DNA of 23,405 nt from Syntrophaceae bacterium UBA6109 (GCA_002428445.1 DIWJ01000070.1:6730-30134), one strand, 5' to 3'; shown: positions 1 through 6,873, counted from the stretch's first letter. Numbers and translations: made by a program. Notes: a model not told the origin generated them from the letters alone.

Positions 1-71
1 AGCTTGCTCCGGAGAGCTTCAATTAAGGGAAACAACGTACGAAACGGGCAGGAAAAAGGAGAACACGACGT

Positions 72-1508
72 ATGAAAAAGCAAAATACTCATGTGCTGAT
101 TGTCGGAGGCGGTCCGGGCGGACGCGTCTCTTACATGGTTCTGAAGAATCTCGGTGTCGAAAACGTCAGGATCGCGGCCAATGAAGAACCGACGGTCATC
201 TGCAGCCTTCCCTACGGGGTGGGGTGCCGGCTGATCCCCGAGGGGCCGGAAGCCGTGGTGGTGAACCTCGCCCAGTCCGACCGTCTGCCGAAGAGCATCG
301 TGGAGGACCTCATCCCGGGAAATGTGATCTCCCTGGACCCCGCAAAACGCCAGGCCGTTATTCGGAGCGGGGAGGAAGAAATCGTCATGGCCTTTGACAA
401 GGCCATCCTTGCGCCGGGTGCGGTTCCCTGGCTGCCCGCCGCCGAAGGCCTGCTGAAAGACGGCGAAGCGGAAACGGGTACCGGCATCTTCTATGGAAAC
501 GACTGGGTGGACAAGGGGCGGCTGGCGGATCACGTGCATGTCCTCAGGGGCGCGCCCGACGCCCGCCGTCTGGACGAACTCGCCGGGACGGGAAAGTCCG
601 CCGTGGTGGTGGGCTCCGGCGCCATCGGCCTGGAAGTGGCGGAGGCCCTTCATGATCGCGGGCTGACGATCACGATTCTCGAGGTCCTGGAACACCTGGT
701 GTCGGCCCTCGATGCCGACATGGCGGAGAAGGTCGAAGAGCGTCTGCGGCGGAAGGGCGTGGCCGTTTTCAAAGGGAAGGAAGCCGCTGTCCGAAAGGTT
801 CTGCCCGGCAAGGTGGAACTGGAGAACGGAACGATCATTCCCTGCGACGGCGTCGTTTTCGCCACCGGCGTCCGCCCCGACTTGCGTCTCGCCCGCCGGG
901 CGGGACTGAAAGTCGAAAAGGGAATCGTCGTGGATGCCTCGATGCGCACCTCCGCCGCCGACGTCTATGCTGTGGGCGACGCGGCCCAGATCTCCGACGG
1001 GGCCACCGGCCTTCCCCTCTTGCCCCTTGTCGGAACCCTGGCCATGCGGGAGGCGGTCGTAGCGGCATCCGCCGTCGCGGGCCGTCCCATGCCCCTTCCA
1101 CCCGTGACGGTGTGGGGGATAAGCGCCGTTTTCGGCCTCAACTGGGGCAGTGTCGGATGGACCGCAGAGGCGGCCGGGAGGGCGGGCATCCCGGCGGCAG
1201 CCCTGATTCAGCCGGTCCGCACCCGCGACTCATTCATGCCCGAGGGACGGGACGGGCTCTGGAAACTGATCGTGGCAACCGCCCCGCACGGGGAAATTCG
1301 ACCCGGTCAGATTCTCGGATTTCAGGTCGTCCAGGAGGGGGAGTCGCCCCTGAACCTCGCGGAACGTTTTATCGACATCATCGCCGGCAAGGAGACCGTG
1401 ATGGACCTCTTCGGACACTACTTTATCCACTCGCCGGCCCACAACTCCGTGAATGATCCCTACCTCGGGCTTCTCTTCCAGGCGCAGCGTCTTTTCCAGA
1501 AGACGTGA
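72..1508 (+). CDS. FAD/NAD(P)-dependent disulfide oxidoreductase, CoA-disulfide/polysulfide-reductase-like
   Basis: A 478-residue two-dinucleotide-domain flavoprotein of the pyridine nucleotide-disulfide oxidoreductase superfamily. Visible motifs are an N-terminal FAD-binding GGGPGG (residues 12-17), a second nucleotide fold GSGAIG (181-186), the ATG motif of the FAD domain (ATGVRPD, 264-270) and the second FAD contact VYAVGDA (298-304). A single Cys44 sits in CSLPYG, where NADH oxidases, NADH peroxidases and CoA-disulfide reductases carry their one redox-active cysteine, so the paired CxxxxC of glutathione/lipoamide reductases is absent. The C-terminal ~130 residues are the usual dimerisation domain; no rhodanese domain is fused. 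AAAAAGGAG lies upstream of the ATG. It precedes a YeeE/YedE transporter pair, which suggests reduction of a persulfide, polysulfide or selenium analogue. The exact substrate cannot be read from sequence; NADH oxidase or CoA-disulfide reductase activity is equally possible. Confidence 0.85.
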   Translation: MKKQNTHVLIVGGGPGGRVSYMVLKNLGVENVRIAANEEPTVICSLPYGVGCRLIPEGPEAVVVNLAQSDRLPKSIVEDLIPGNVISLDPAKRQAVIRSGEEEIVMAFDKAILAPGAVPWLPAAEGLLKDGEAETGTGIFYGNDWVDKGRLADHVHVLRGAPDARRLDELAGTGKSAVVVGSGAIGLEVAEALHDRGLTITILEVLEHLVSALDADMAEKVEERLRRKGVAVFKGKEAAVRKVLPGKVELENGTIIPCDGVVFATGVRPDLRLARRAGLKVEKGIVVDASMRTSAADVYAVGDAAQISDGATGLPLLPLVGTLAMREAVVAASAVAGRPMPLPPVTVWGISAVFGLNWGSVGWTAEAAGRAGIPAAALIQPVRTRDSFMPEGRDGLWKLIVATAPHGEIRPGQILGFQVVQEGESPLNLAERFIDIIAGKETVMDLFGHYFIHSPAHNSVNDPYLGLLFQAQRLFQKT

Positions 1509-1596
1509 CGGCGCGAAAGGGCCCTGGCGAAGCGGTGGAACCGGTGCGCTGAACGGCCGGTTATCGAAATTGGAGAGGATCTATCGAAAAACTCCA

Positions 1597-1625
1597 TTGA
1601 CATGAGATGCCATGTTCCTTAACAT
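1597..1625 (+). promoter_or_regulatory. Sigma-70-like promoter of the YeeE operon, with a dyad over the -10
   Basis: TTGACA (1597-1602), a 17-bp spacer and TAACAT (1620-1625) form a good sigma-70-type promoter in the 185-bp gap after the flavoprotein gene. A perfect dyad, CATGTT-CCTT-AACATG (1611-1626), overlaps the -10 and could be an operator. The predicted transcript starts about 60 bp before the YeeE start codon at 1694. Confidence 0.55.
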
Positions 1626-1693
1626 GAAGCACCATGGCGGGTGTTTCTTCGAACCGAACCGTTTCAAACCAACATGCGAGGAGGTAAAAAACC

Positions 1694-2221
1694 ATGGACG
1701 TCTTTCGTCAGAAAACCTGGTCTCCTTACATTGCCGGCGCCCTGGCGGGTCTCCTGCTGGTCCTGTCCGTCTTTCTCACGGGCAAATATTACGGCGCCTC
1801 GACCACCTTTGTCCGCGCGGCGGGCTTCATCGAACAGACCGTCGCGCCGGAGAAGGTGGCCGGCATGGAGTATTTCATCAAGGAGAAGGCAAAGATCGAC
1901 TGGCAGTTTCTCTTCGTCGTCGGCGTGCTCTTCGGCGCCCTGGCATCCGCCTGGCTTTCGAAGGAAATGCGCGCCGTTCCCGTGCCGCCGATGTGGGAAA
2001 GCCGTTTCGGGCCGTCCCGGACCCGGCGCTGGGTCGCGGCCTTCCTGGGCGGAATCGTCCTGATGTTCGGAGCGCGTCTTGCCGATGGGTGACCGAGCGG
2101 GCACGGTCTGAGCGGTCTGGCTCAGATAGCCGTCAGCGGTTATGTATCCTTGATCTGCTTCTTCCTGGCCGGCATCATCATGGCCAGAATCCTGTACGCG
2201 GGAGGGAACGGCCATGAATGA
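1694..2221 (+). CDS. YeeE/YedE-family transporter, first half, with in-frame TGA read as selenocysteine
   Basis: Read conventionally this gene stops after 132 codons at TGA 2090-2092. Reading through gives 175 residues, ending at a TGA that overlaps the next start codon (2214). The read-through junction is LADG-U-PSGHGLSG, which matches the YeeE/YedE (sulf_transp) signature in which a GCxSGHGxSG cysteine is essentially invariant, so residue 133 is selenocysteine in place of Cys. Forty-two further family-like codons follow, including a membrane segment (~142-167). Other hydrophobic segments are ~11-33, ~69-88 and ~112-128. In the YeeE structure known from Spirochaeta thermophila, the equivalent cysteine helps pass thiosulfate through the membrane. 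GAGGAGGT lies ideally before ATG 1694. A SECIS-like hairpin follows the TGA. The alternative is a nonsense mutation of a Cys codon; the hairpin and the intact downstream frame argue against it. Confidence 0.85.
2090..2133 (+). promoter_or_regulatory. Selenocysteine UGA codon plus bacterial SECIS-like hairpin
   Basis: The in-frame TGA (2090-2092) is followed 10 nt later by a stem-loop: ACGG (2103-2106) and TCTGAGC (2107-2113), hexaloop GGTCTG (2114-2119), GCTCAGA (2120-2126), three unpaired bases, then CCGT (2130-2133). The seven apical pairs are perfect. The loop begins 21 nt after the TGA. From memory, E. coli fdhF has the same GGTCTG at its SECIS tip, about 18 nt after its UGA. SelB binds such a loop to deliver Sec-tRNA. 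Confidence 0.8.
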
Positions 2222-2741
2222 ACTTCTGACCGGCGCCATCACGGGAATCCTCTTCGGATTTTTCATGCAGAAGGCCCAGGTGATCCGGTACGACCGGCAG
2301 CTGGCCGCCCTGCGTTTCCAGGATATGACGATCGTCAAGTTCATGCTCACGACCATCCTCGTGGCCATGGTGGGCATCTATCTCCTGCTCGACCTGGGGC
2401 TGATCAAACTCTCGGTGAAACCGCTGGTCCTGGGCGGCAACGTGCTGGGCGGCCTGATCTTCGGGATCGGCTGGGGCATCGTCGGATACTGTCCCGGCAC
2501 GGCCATGGGAGCCCTCGGAGAGGGGCGTTACGACAGCCTCTTCGGTCTCCTGGGAATGATCCTGGGCGCGGCGCTCTATGCAGAGATGTTCCCCCTGATG
2601 AAGGCCACGGTCCTGACCTGGGGGAATTTCGGAAAGATCACCCTCCCGGGCGTCCTGGGCATCAATCACTGGATTGTCATCGTCGTCCTGGGTGCCGCCT
2701 TTATCGGCCTCTTCCGCTGGTTCGAAAAGAAGGGGCTGTAA
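2214..2741 (+). CDS. YeeE/YedE-family transporter, second half
   Basis: A 175-residue integral membrane protein homologous to the second half of single-chain YeeE/YedE transporters. The diagnostic motif is GYCPGTAMGALGEG (residues 91-104), whose Cys93 corresponds to the conserved C-terminal-half cysteine of the family. Hydrophobic segments lie near 5-19, 41-60, 72-92, 107-123 and 152-168. Its ATG overlaps the last codons of the preceding gene (ATGAATGA), so the two are almost certainly translationally coupled and should assemble as a heteromeric transporter, with one half supplying Sec133 and the other Cys93. Split YeeE pairs of small proteins are common in bacteria. Substrate (thiosulfate, another reduced sulfur species, or a selenium species) is not decided by sequence. 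Confidence 0.88.
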   Translation: MNELLTGAITGILFGFFMQKAQVIRYDRQLAALRFQDMTIVKFMLTTILVAMVGIYLLLDLGLIKLSVKPLVLGGNVLGGLIFGIGWGIVGYCPGTAMGALGEGRYDSLFGLLGMILGAALYAEMFPLMKATVLTWGNFGKITLPGVLGINHWIVIVVLGAAFIGLFRWFEKKGL

Positions 2742-2979
2742 GGGCGCCGGACCCGGAGGGCGGCGCTATTCTTCCGGGACGGGCGCCGCTTTCGGGACCG
2801 GTGAGGCGCAGCCGGAATCGAAGTCTCTCCGGAGGGAACTCCGGGGAGATTTCCATTTTGAGGCGCGGACATCCGTCAATGTGCGACTTGACATCCAGCC
2901 CGGTCTTGCCGGTTTTTTCGGTGAAGAAGAAAAAATAGGTATTACGCACATCGCAGCGAAACATGGGAAAGAGACATCC

Positions 2980-4146
2980 GTGCTCCGCATCTGGCTCAAA
3001 TTCGCCGTTCTCGTATCGGGTGTGATCCTGCTGTCGCTCCTGTCCGTCTCCCTGTGGCGGGACAAGCAGGAGGAGCCCGCTGAGACGCCGCCGATCGTCA
3101 TCCGCGACGGGATGACGATCGGCGATTTCGGGCGCGAGAACGGGCTGCCCGGCGAGCTTCTGAAAAAGGCGTTCGGCCTGCGACCCGGAGACGACCTTGA
3201 AAAGAAGCTGGAGAGACTGGGCCTGTCCGGGGCGGAACTGACCGCCCGCGCCGGCAGGGCCCGGGCGCTGGCGGCGGAATACAAAGCGAAAAACTGGTTC
3301 AAGATCCCCCTCAAGTTCGCCCTCTGGATCCTGTTCCTCTCCGGAGTCTATGTCCTGATGCGGCGGAACAGGATCACACCCGGTCTGCGCAGAGGACTCT
3401 ATCTCATTTCCCTCAGCCTCTTCGGGATTGTCCTCGGGGCGGACCCCGGCCCCATGGGAACGATCAAGGACGCCATCGTGCTCTACGGCGAAAAGAAGGT
3501 TGTTTTTCCGCCCAGAATGATCGCCCTGGCGGGATTCCTGCTGCTGGCCGTTGCGGCCAACAAGTTCATCTGCTCCTGGGGTTGCCAGGTCGGGACGCTC
3601 CAGGACCTGATTTTCCGCCTGAACCGGAACGGCCGGGACACGAGCGGCATCCTGCGCCAGTACCGCGCGCCATTCGTCTGGACGAACGCCTTCCGGATCG
3701 CCTTCTTCATGGTTTTCACCTTTGCCGCCCTTGTCTGGGCCGCGGACCTGTTCGAGGCCATCGATCCCTTCAAGATCTACAAGCCGGCGGTCATCGGCAT
3801 CTGGGGCGGCGTCTTCATCGGCCTCCTGCTGATCGCGAGCCTTTTCATCTACCGTCCCTGGTGCCATCTGTTCTGCCCCTTCGGTCTGGCGGGCTGGCTC
3901 GCGGAGAAGATCAGCCTCTTCAAAATCCGGGTCAACTATGATACCTGCATCGCCTGCCGCGCCTGCGAAAAGGCCTGCCCTTCAACGGTCATGGGGGCGA
4001 TTCTGAAACGCGACCGGGTTATTCCGGACTGTTTTGCCTGCGGGAGCTGCATCGCCATCTGCCCGACGAAGTCGATCAGCCTGACGGCGGGGAAACGCGA
4101 CCTGCCGCCTGCGGGAAAATTCGCCGAACCCGCCGGCCGGTCCTGA
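2980..4146 (+). CDS. NapH/YccM-like membrane polyferredoxin (4Fe-4S)
   Basis: A 388-residue membrane iron-sulfur protein. From the chosen GTG it begins with a membrane anchor (~7-28), then a soluble stretch with an N-terminal 'MTIGDFGRENGLPGELL' module, then several membrane helices. Two cysteine pairs at helix ends, CSWGC (198-202) and RPWCHLFCP (Cys295, Cys299), are typical of NapH/NosR/CcoG-type quinol-linked proteins. Two [4Fe-4S] clusters follow: Cys323-326-329-333 and Cys351-354-357-361. The frame is open from 2674, inside the previous gene, but the first 102 codons are low-complexity and unlike the family. GTG 2980 has GGGAAAGAG just upstream and starts directly at the membrane anchor. 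It probably passes electrons between the quinone pool and a partner. Its position after the YeeE pair suggests a redox role in handling the imported sulfur or selenium compound. Confidence 0.8.
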   Translation: MLRIWLKFAVLVSGVILLSLLSVSLWRDKQEEPAETPPIVIRDGMTIGDFGRENGLPGELLKKAFGLRPGDDLEKKLERLGLSGAELTARAGRARALAAEYKAKNWFKIPLKFALWILFLSGVYVLMRRNRITPGLRRGLYLISLSLFGIVLGADPGPMGTIKDAIVLYGEKKVVFPPRMIALAGFLLLAVAANKFICSWGCQVGTLQDLIFRLNRNGRDTSGILRQYRAPFVWTNAFRIAFFMVFTFAALVWAADLFEAIDPFKIYKPAVIGIWGGVFIGLLLIASLFIYRPWCHLFCPFGLAGWLAEKISLFKIRVNYDTCIACRACEKACPSTVMGAILKRDRVIPDCFACGSCIAICPTKSISLTAGKRDLPPAGKFAEPAGRS

Positions 4147-4196
4147 AAAACGCGCCTTCTGGAAAAAGAAATGGAGGCTGCCGCCGCAGGCGGCGC

Positions 4197-4818
4197 GTCG
4201 CCCTTGCCGTGCAGGAAAGCCCGGCCGCGGCCGTTTCCCGGGAAGCGTTCCTGGAGGAACTGATCGTCAGGAGGGGGCTTTCCGGCAATTTCTGCCTTCA
4301 CAACGAGCGGTACGATTCCGTCGACGGCTTTCCCCGATGGGCCCGGGAGCCCTCGACAAACACCGAAAGGACCGGCGTCCTACGTCTACGGTCTCGAACA
4401 GTTCGAGCGGGGGGAAACCCATGATCCGCTCTGGAATGCGGCGCAGTCGGAAATGGTTCGCACCGGCAGGATGCACGGGTATCTGCGCATGTACTGGGCC
4501 AAGAAAATCCTCGAATGGACGAGGAGCCCCGAGGAGGCGATGGCGTTCGCCGTCTATCTGAACGACCGTTACGAACTGGACGGCAGGGACCCCAACGGGT
4601 ACGCGGGCATCGCCTGGCCCATCGGCGGCGTGCACGACCGGCCGGTTTTCGGCAGGGTGCGCTACATGAGCTTCAACGGCTGCAAGACGAAATTCGACGT
4701 GGAGAAATACATCTCCGCGCGGATAGGGACCGCGATCGCGCCGCCCGCTCTTATTCGCAGAAGTGCCGGTCCCCCATTGACCGGCCGCCGGCGGACTGGA
4801 ACGGCGTCTGGGTCGTGA
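4197..4818 (+). pseudogene. Class II DNA photolyase, 3' remnant with frameshifts
   Basis: Only the C-terminal ~175 residues of a class II CPD photolyase survive, in three frames. Frame 1 (about 4197-4349) encodes [17 protein letters not shown] and [12 protein letters not shown]. Frame 2 (4349-4381) encodes [11 protein letters not shown]. Frame 3 (from 4381) encodes [43 protein letters not shown] (as two adjoining blocks), [25 protein letters not shown] and [15 protein letters not shown]. Each shift fits loss of one base (near 4349 and 4381). The first ~270 residues, including most of the antenna and N-terminal domain, are missing; homology starts just after a GCCGCC/GGCGGC hairpin (4180-4194), 50 bp after the polyferredoxin gene. 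The frame beyond ~4720 no longer resembles the family. Sequencing error could explain the single-base shifts but not the missing N-terminus. Confidence 0.85.
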
Positions 4819-4860
4819 CGACGAAGTGAAACGCCGCCGCAATACTGCCGCGGTACATCG

Positions 4861-5496
4861 CTAACGCGGCTGCAGATAAGGGGCCAGCGCTTCGAAGCTC
4901 AGAAGAGCCTTTTCCAGTTCCTCGGGATTCGAGACGATTTCATCCCGCTCGAACCGAAGGCACCCGTCGCGGATATCGATATCGGAATTCTTCTCCAGAA
5001 TGCTCAGGATTGCGTTTCTCCGGGAGCCGTCCAGCCAGAGCAACGCGCTCGCCGGGTCGTTCCCCTTCACGACAAAGGCGGCGTCGAATCCGGGATCGTT
5101 CGTCTTGAGATCCTGGGCGCCGAAGAACTTGGTGATCTTGAGGAAGGTGTTTTCATGGTAGATGGACAGCCCGGCCGGAAGGTTCGGAATCTCCGCCGAC
5201 ATGATCGTATGAACGCTGCGGCTCCGTCCGGTCCCGCGAACCTCCGCCTGCAGGCGGAAGGGGAGGGCGTGAATCTTTCCGTGCACTTCCCCGGGATCCT
5301 GGAAGACGATGGCGGACCTCGACGAAAAGAGGCTCGGCGGGCCGGGGGGCACATGGTTGAAGCCGTGCCTTATGGCGAAAGACTTCCATGCTTCCTGCGC
5401 CCGCTTGCGTCTCCGGAAGGCGAGGATCATGGCAACGGCAACGGCGATCCCGATGACGTTCACGATGTAGGGTTCGAGATCGCTCCAGGAATCCAT
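4861..5496 (-). CDS. Membrane-anchored protein of unknown function
   Basis: Not recognised. From ATG 5496 it is 211 residues. The frame is open to 5574, but a GAGAGGAAGGA ribosome-binding site sits directly before ATG 5496. One N-terminal membrane segment (about 10-25) is followed by RRRKR, so the ~180-residue remainder should be cytoplasmic. That domain opens with AWKSFAIRHGF and later has DPGFDAAFVVKGNDP and a C-terminal LSFEALAPYL. Stand-alone proteins of this general plan occur in many delta-type bacteria without an assigned role. It stands alone: a photolyase remnant lies downstream, and repeats lie upstream. No catalytic motif is visible. Confidence 0.65.
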   Translation of the reverse strand: MDSWSDLEPYIVNVIGIAVAVAMILAFRRRKRAQEAWKSFAIRHGFNHVPPGPPSLFSSRSAIVFQDPGEVHGKIHALPFRLQAEVRGTGRSRSVHTIMSAEIPNLPAGLSIYHENTFLKITKFFGAQDLKTNDPGFDAAFVVKGNDPASALLWLDGSRRNAILSILEKNSDIDIRDGCLRFERDEIVSNPEELEKALLSFEALAPYLQPR

Positions 5497-5604
5497 CCGG
5501 TCCTTCCTCTCTTCATGAGAAGTCTGTCGGAATTCGTCGAAGAGGCGCTTGACCGGACACGGAAGGCGGACCAATGCTGGCCTGCCCCCTCCGTGTCTAA
5601 TCTA

Positions 5605-5735
5605 ATTCAACCGCCGCTCAGAAGTTTCACGGGTTCCCTCCAGGCGATTCAAAAATGCCCGGATGCAAGGCTCCCAAATCCTGAGGAGTGAGGCGTACTG
5701 GGATGTACGCCGCAACGACGAAGGATGAGGAAACG
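5605..5735. repeat. Dispersed intergenic repeat, copy 1
   Basis: About 131 bp, closely matching copy 2 (5857-5989) with a few substitutions and short indels. Shared blocks include ACCGCC..TCAGAAGTTTCACG, the run before GGCGATTCAAAAA, CCCGGATGCAAGG and GAGGCGTACTGGGATGTACG. The last block carries a 7-bp dyad (GGCGTAC/GTACGCC) in this copy. It lies between the 5' end of the hypothetical gene and rubrerythrin. No credible coding function; short open frames through it are not gene-like. Confidence 0.75.
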
Positions 5736-5753
5736 AAGCAGCCGGGTGTTTTG

Positions 5754-5786
5754 GCAGACATCCGAATTCACGATTCGGATATCTGC
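5754..5786. repeat. Long imperfect inverted repeat between the two dispersed repeats
   Basis: GCAGA (5754-5758) and ATCCGAAT (5760-5767) pair with ATTCGGAT (5773-5780) and TCTGC (5782-5786) around a 5-nt loop, with a single C/A mismatch: a 13-pair hairpin. A second perfect dyad, GCCTCGC-GTT-GCGAGGC, follows at 5826-5842. Neither has a U-tract on either strand, so neither is an obvious intrinsic terminator. Confidence 0.6.
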
Positions 5787-5856
5787 GATCCCCAGGGAGG
5801 AGATTGGGCTGTCATTCGCTCCCTTGCCTCGCGTTGCGAGGCGCACTCGCTGTCGG

Positions 5857-5989
5857 ATTCAACCGCCTGTCAGAAGTTTCACGGGTTCCCTGCAGGCGAT
5901 TCAAAAAGGCCCGGATGCAAGGCCCCCGAAGTCCTGAGCCCCTGAGGCGTACTGGGATGTACGTCGAAGGGCGAAGGACGAGGGAAACG
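5857..5989. repeat. Dispersed intergenic repeat, copy 2
   Basis: About 133 bp in the same orientation as copy 1 (5605-5735), starting ATTCAACCGCC and ending GGAAACG. The two copies are 252 bp apart start to start. The non-repeated spacer 5736-5856 holds the two hairpins. Together with copy 1 and the 6006-6026 fragment this fills the 521 bp between the two flanking genes, where no gene is seen. Confidence 0.75.
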
Positions 5990-6005
5990 CCGCAGGCGGG
6001 CTTTT

Positions 6006-6026
6006 TTCAACCGCCTGTCAGAAGTT
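6006..6026. repeat. Third, truncated copy of the dispersed repeat, overlapping the rubrerythrin stop
   Basis: Twenty-one bases are identical to 5858-5878 in copy 2, and the match ends inside the last codons of the rubrerythrin gene (stop at 6018-6020). Flanking CAGGCGG (5994-6000) and CCGCCTG (6012-6018) form a 7-bp dyad directly after the rubrerythrin stop on the minus strand. Confidence 0.65.
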
Positions 6027-6593
6027 CTCCGCCAGGACCTCATAGTACGACCGCGGATGATTGCAGGCGGGGCAGGTGTCCGGGGCTTCCGCGCCCTCGT
6101 GGACGTAGCCGCAGTTGAGGCAGTGCCACTTGACGGGGGCGCCTTTTTTGAAGACCTTGCCGCCGGCAATGTTTTCAATGAGCTTGCGATAGCGGCCCTC
6201 GTGGAATCTCTCGACCTTCGCAATCTCCTCGAAAGAGAGCGCAACCTCGGGGAACCCCTCGTCCCGCGCGTCCTTTGCGAAGTCGGCATAGAGCGTTGTC
6301 CATTCCGTTTTCTCGCCGGCCGCGGCGGCCGCAAGGTTCGCCCTCGTATCGCCGATAACCCCGGCCGGGTAGGCGGCGACGATTTCCACTTCGCCGCCCT
6401 GGAGATGCTTGAAGAAAATCTTGGCATGCTCCTTTTCGTTTTCGGCCGTCTCCAGGAAGATATGGGAGATCTGCTCGAAACCCTCCTTCTTCGCCGCACT
6501 GGCGAAATAGGTATATCGATTCCTGGCCTGGGACTCACCCGCGAAGGCGGCCAACAGGTTCTTCTCGGTCTTCGTACCCTTCATGCTTTTCAT
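6018..6593 (-). CDS. Rubrerythrin
   Basis: A 191-residue classical rubrerythrin: a ferritin-like diiron four-helix domain followed by a C-terminal rubredoxin-type FeS4 domain. Putative diiron ligands are Glu20, Glu53, His56, Glu94, Glu97, Glu128 and His131; the rubredoxin knuckles are Cys158-LN-Cys161-GY and Cys174-PA-Cys177. It reduces hydrogen peroxide in the cytoplasm using reduced rubredoxin or NADH-linked donors. ATG 6593 is chosen because GGGAGGAG lies 7 nt upstream and the protein then starts MKSMKGTKTEKNL as usual; the open frame extends to 6641. A weak promoter (TTGCGG at 6682-6687, TATGAA at 6659-6664, minus strand, 17-bp spacing) and a CCGGC-AAAT-GCCGG dyad (6633-6646) lie upstream. 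It is transcribed divergently from the FecR operon. It complements sodB, also in this window, in oxygen defence. Confidence 0.95.
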   Translation of the reverse strand: MKSMKGTKTEKNLLAAFAGESQARNRYTYFASAAKKEGFEQISHIFLETAENEKEHAKIFFKHLQGGEVEIVAAYPAGVIGDTRANLAAAAAGEKTEWTTLYADFAKDARDEGFPEVALSFEEIAKVERFHEGRYRKLIENIAGGKVFKKGAPVKWHCLNCGYVHEGAEAPDTCPACNHPRSYYEVLAENF

Positions 6594-6731
6594 AAATATC
6601 TCCTCCCAAAGAATGTTTTCACGCTGCTCATGGTCCGGCAAATGCCGGCCTGCGAATTTTCATAGTACAACCGTTTGCGACCCGCAAGCTTTTTTCTCTT
6701 TGTATTTACGCCACCTTCGTCATTTTTCCTA

Positions 6732-6760
6732 TTGACCGCGGGCGTTTTACCATTTATATT
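6732..6760 (+). promoter_or_regulatory. Sigma-70-like promoter of the FecR-kinase operon
   Basis: TTGACC (6732-6737), a 17-bp spacer and TATATT (6755-6760). This predicts a transcript start near 6767 and a ~107-nt leader before the fecR-type ATG at 6874. The AT-rich setting contrasts with the GC-rich genes around it. Confidence 0.6.
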
Positions 6761-6818
6761 TCAGCCGCATTCTTTGCCTCTCATGTTTTATCGGCCGGCG
6801 GCGCTGTTTTGGGTTCGG

Positions 6819-6847
6819 GATCCCCTCGGAGAGCGGGATCGTTTTTT
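6819..6847 (+). terminator. Terminator-like hairpin in the FecR-operon leader
   Basis: GATCCC (6819-6824) pairs with GGGATC (6835-6840) around a 10-nt loop, followed by G and six T (6842-6847). It lies between the predicted promoter and the first gene, so it would end a short ~80-nt RNA or act as a conditional attenuator. Confidence 0.5.
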
Positions 6848-6873
6848 ATCGTCTCGTCAGGAAAGGATCGGCC

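Noticed and set aside
2087..2095. Programmed frameshift or simple pseudogene to explain the break in the first YeeE gene.
   Set aside because: Both sides of the TGA are in the same frame and no slippery sequence is seen; only the stop codon itself, at the invariant Cys position, interrupts the gene.
2887..2917. Promoter or terminator in the gap before the polyferredoxin gene (TTGACA at 2888; CCGG-TCTTG-CCGG then T-run).
   Set aside because: TTGACA has no matching -10 at the right distance, and the stem is only about four pairs, too weak to call either way.
2674..2979. N-terminal extension of the polyferredoxin frame, which is open from inside the preceding gene.
   Set aside because: The added residues are low in complexity and unlike the family, and GTG 2980 has a good ribosome-binding site directly before a membrane anchor.
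5688..5945. Small open frames across the repeats.
   Set aside because: They run through repeated, hairpin-rich intergenic DNA in several frames, without ribosome-binding sites or recognisable protein similarity.
5605..5989. CRISPR array in the region with repeated sequence.
   Set aside because: There are only two long (~130 bp) copies and one fragment, with a 121-bp spacer, and no cas genes.
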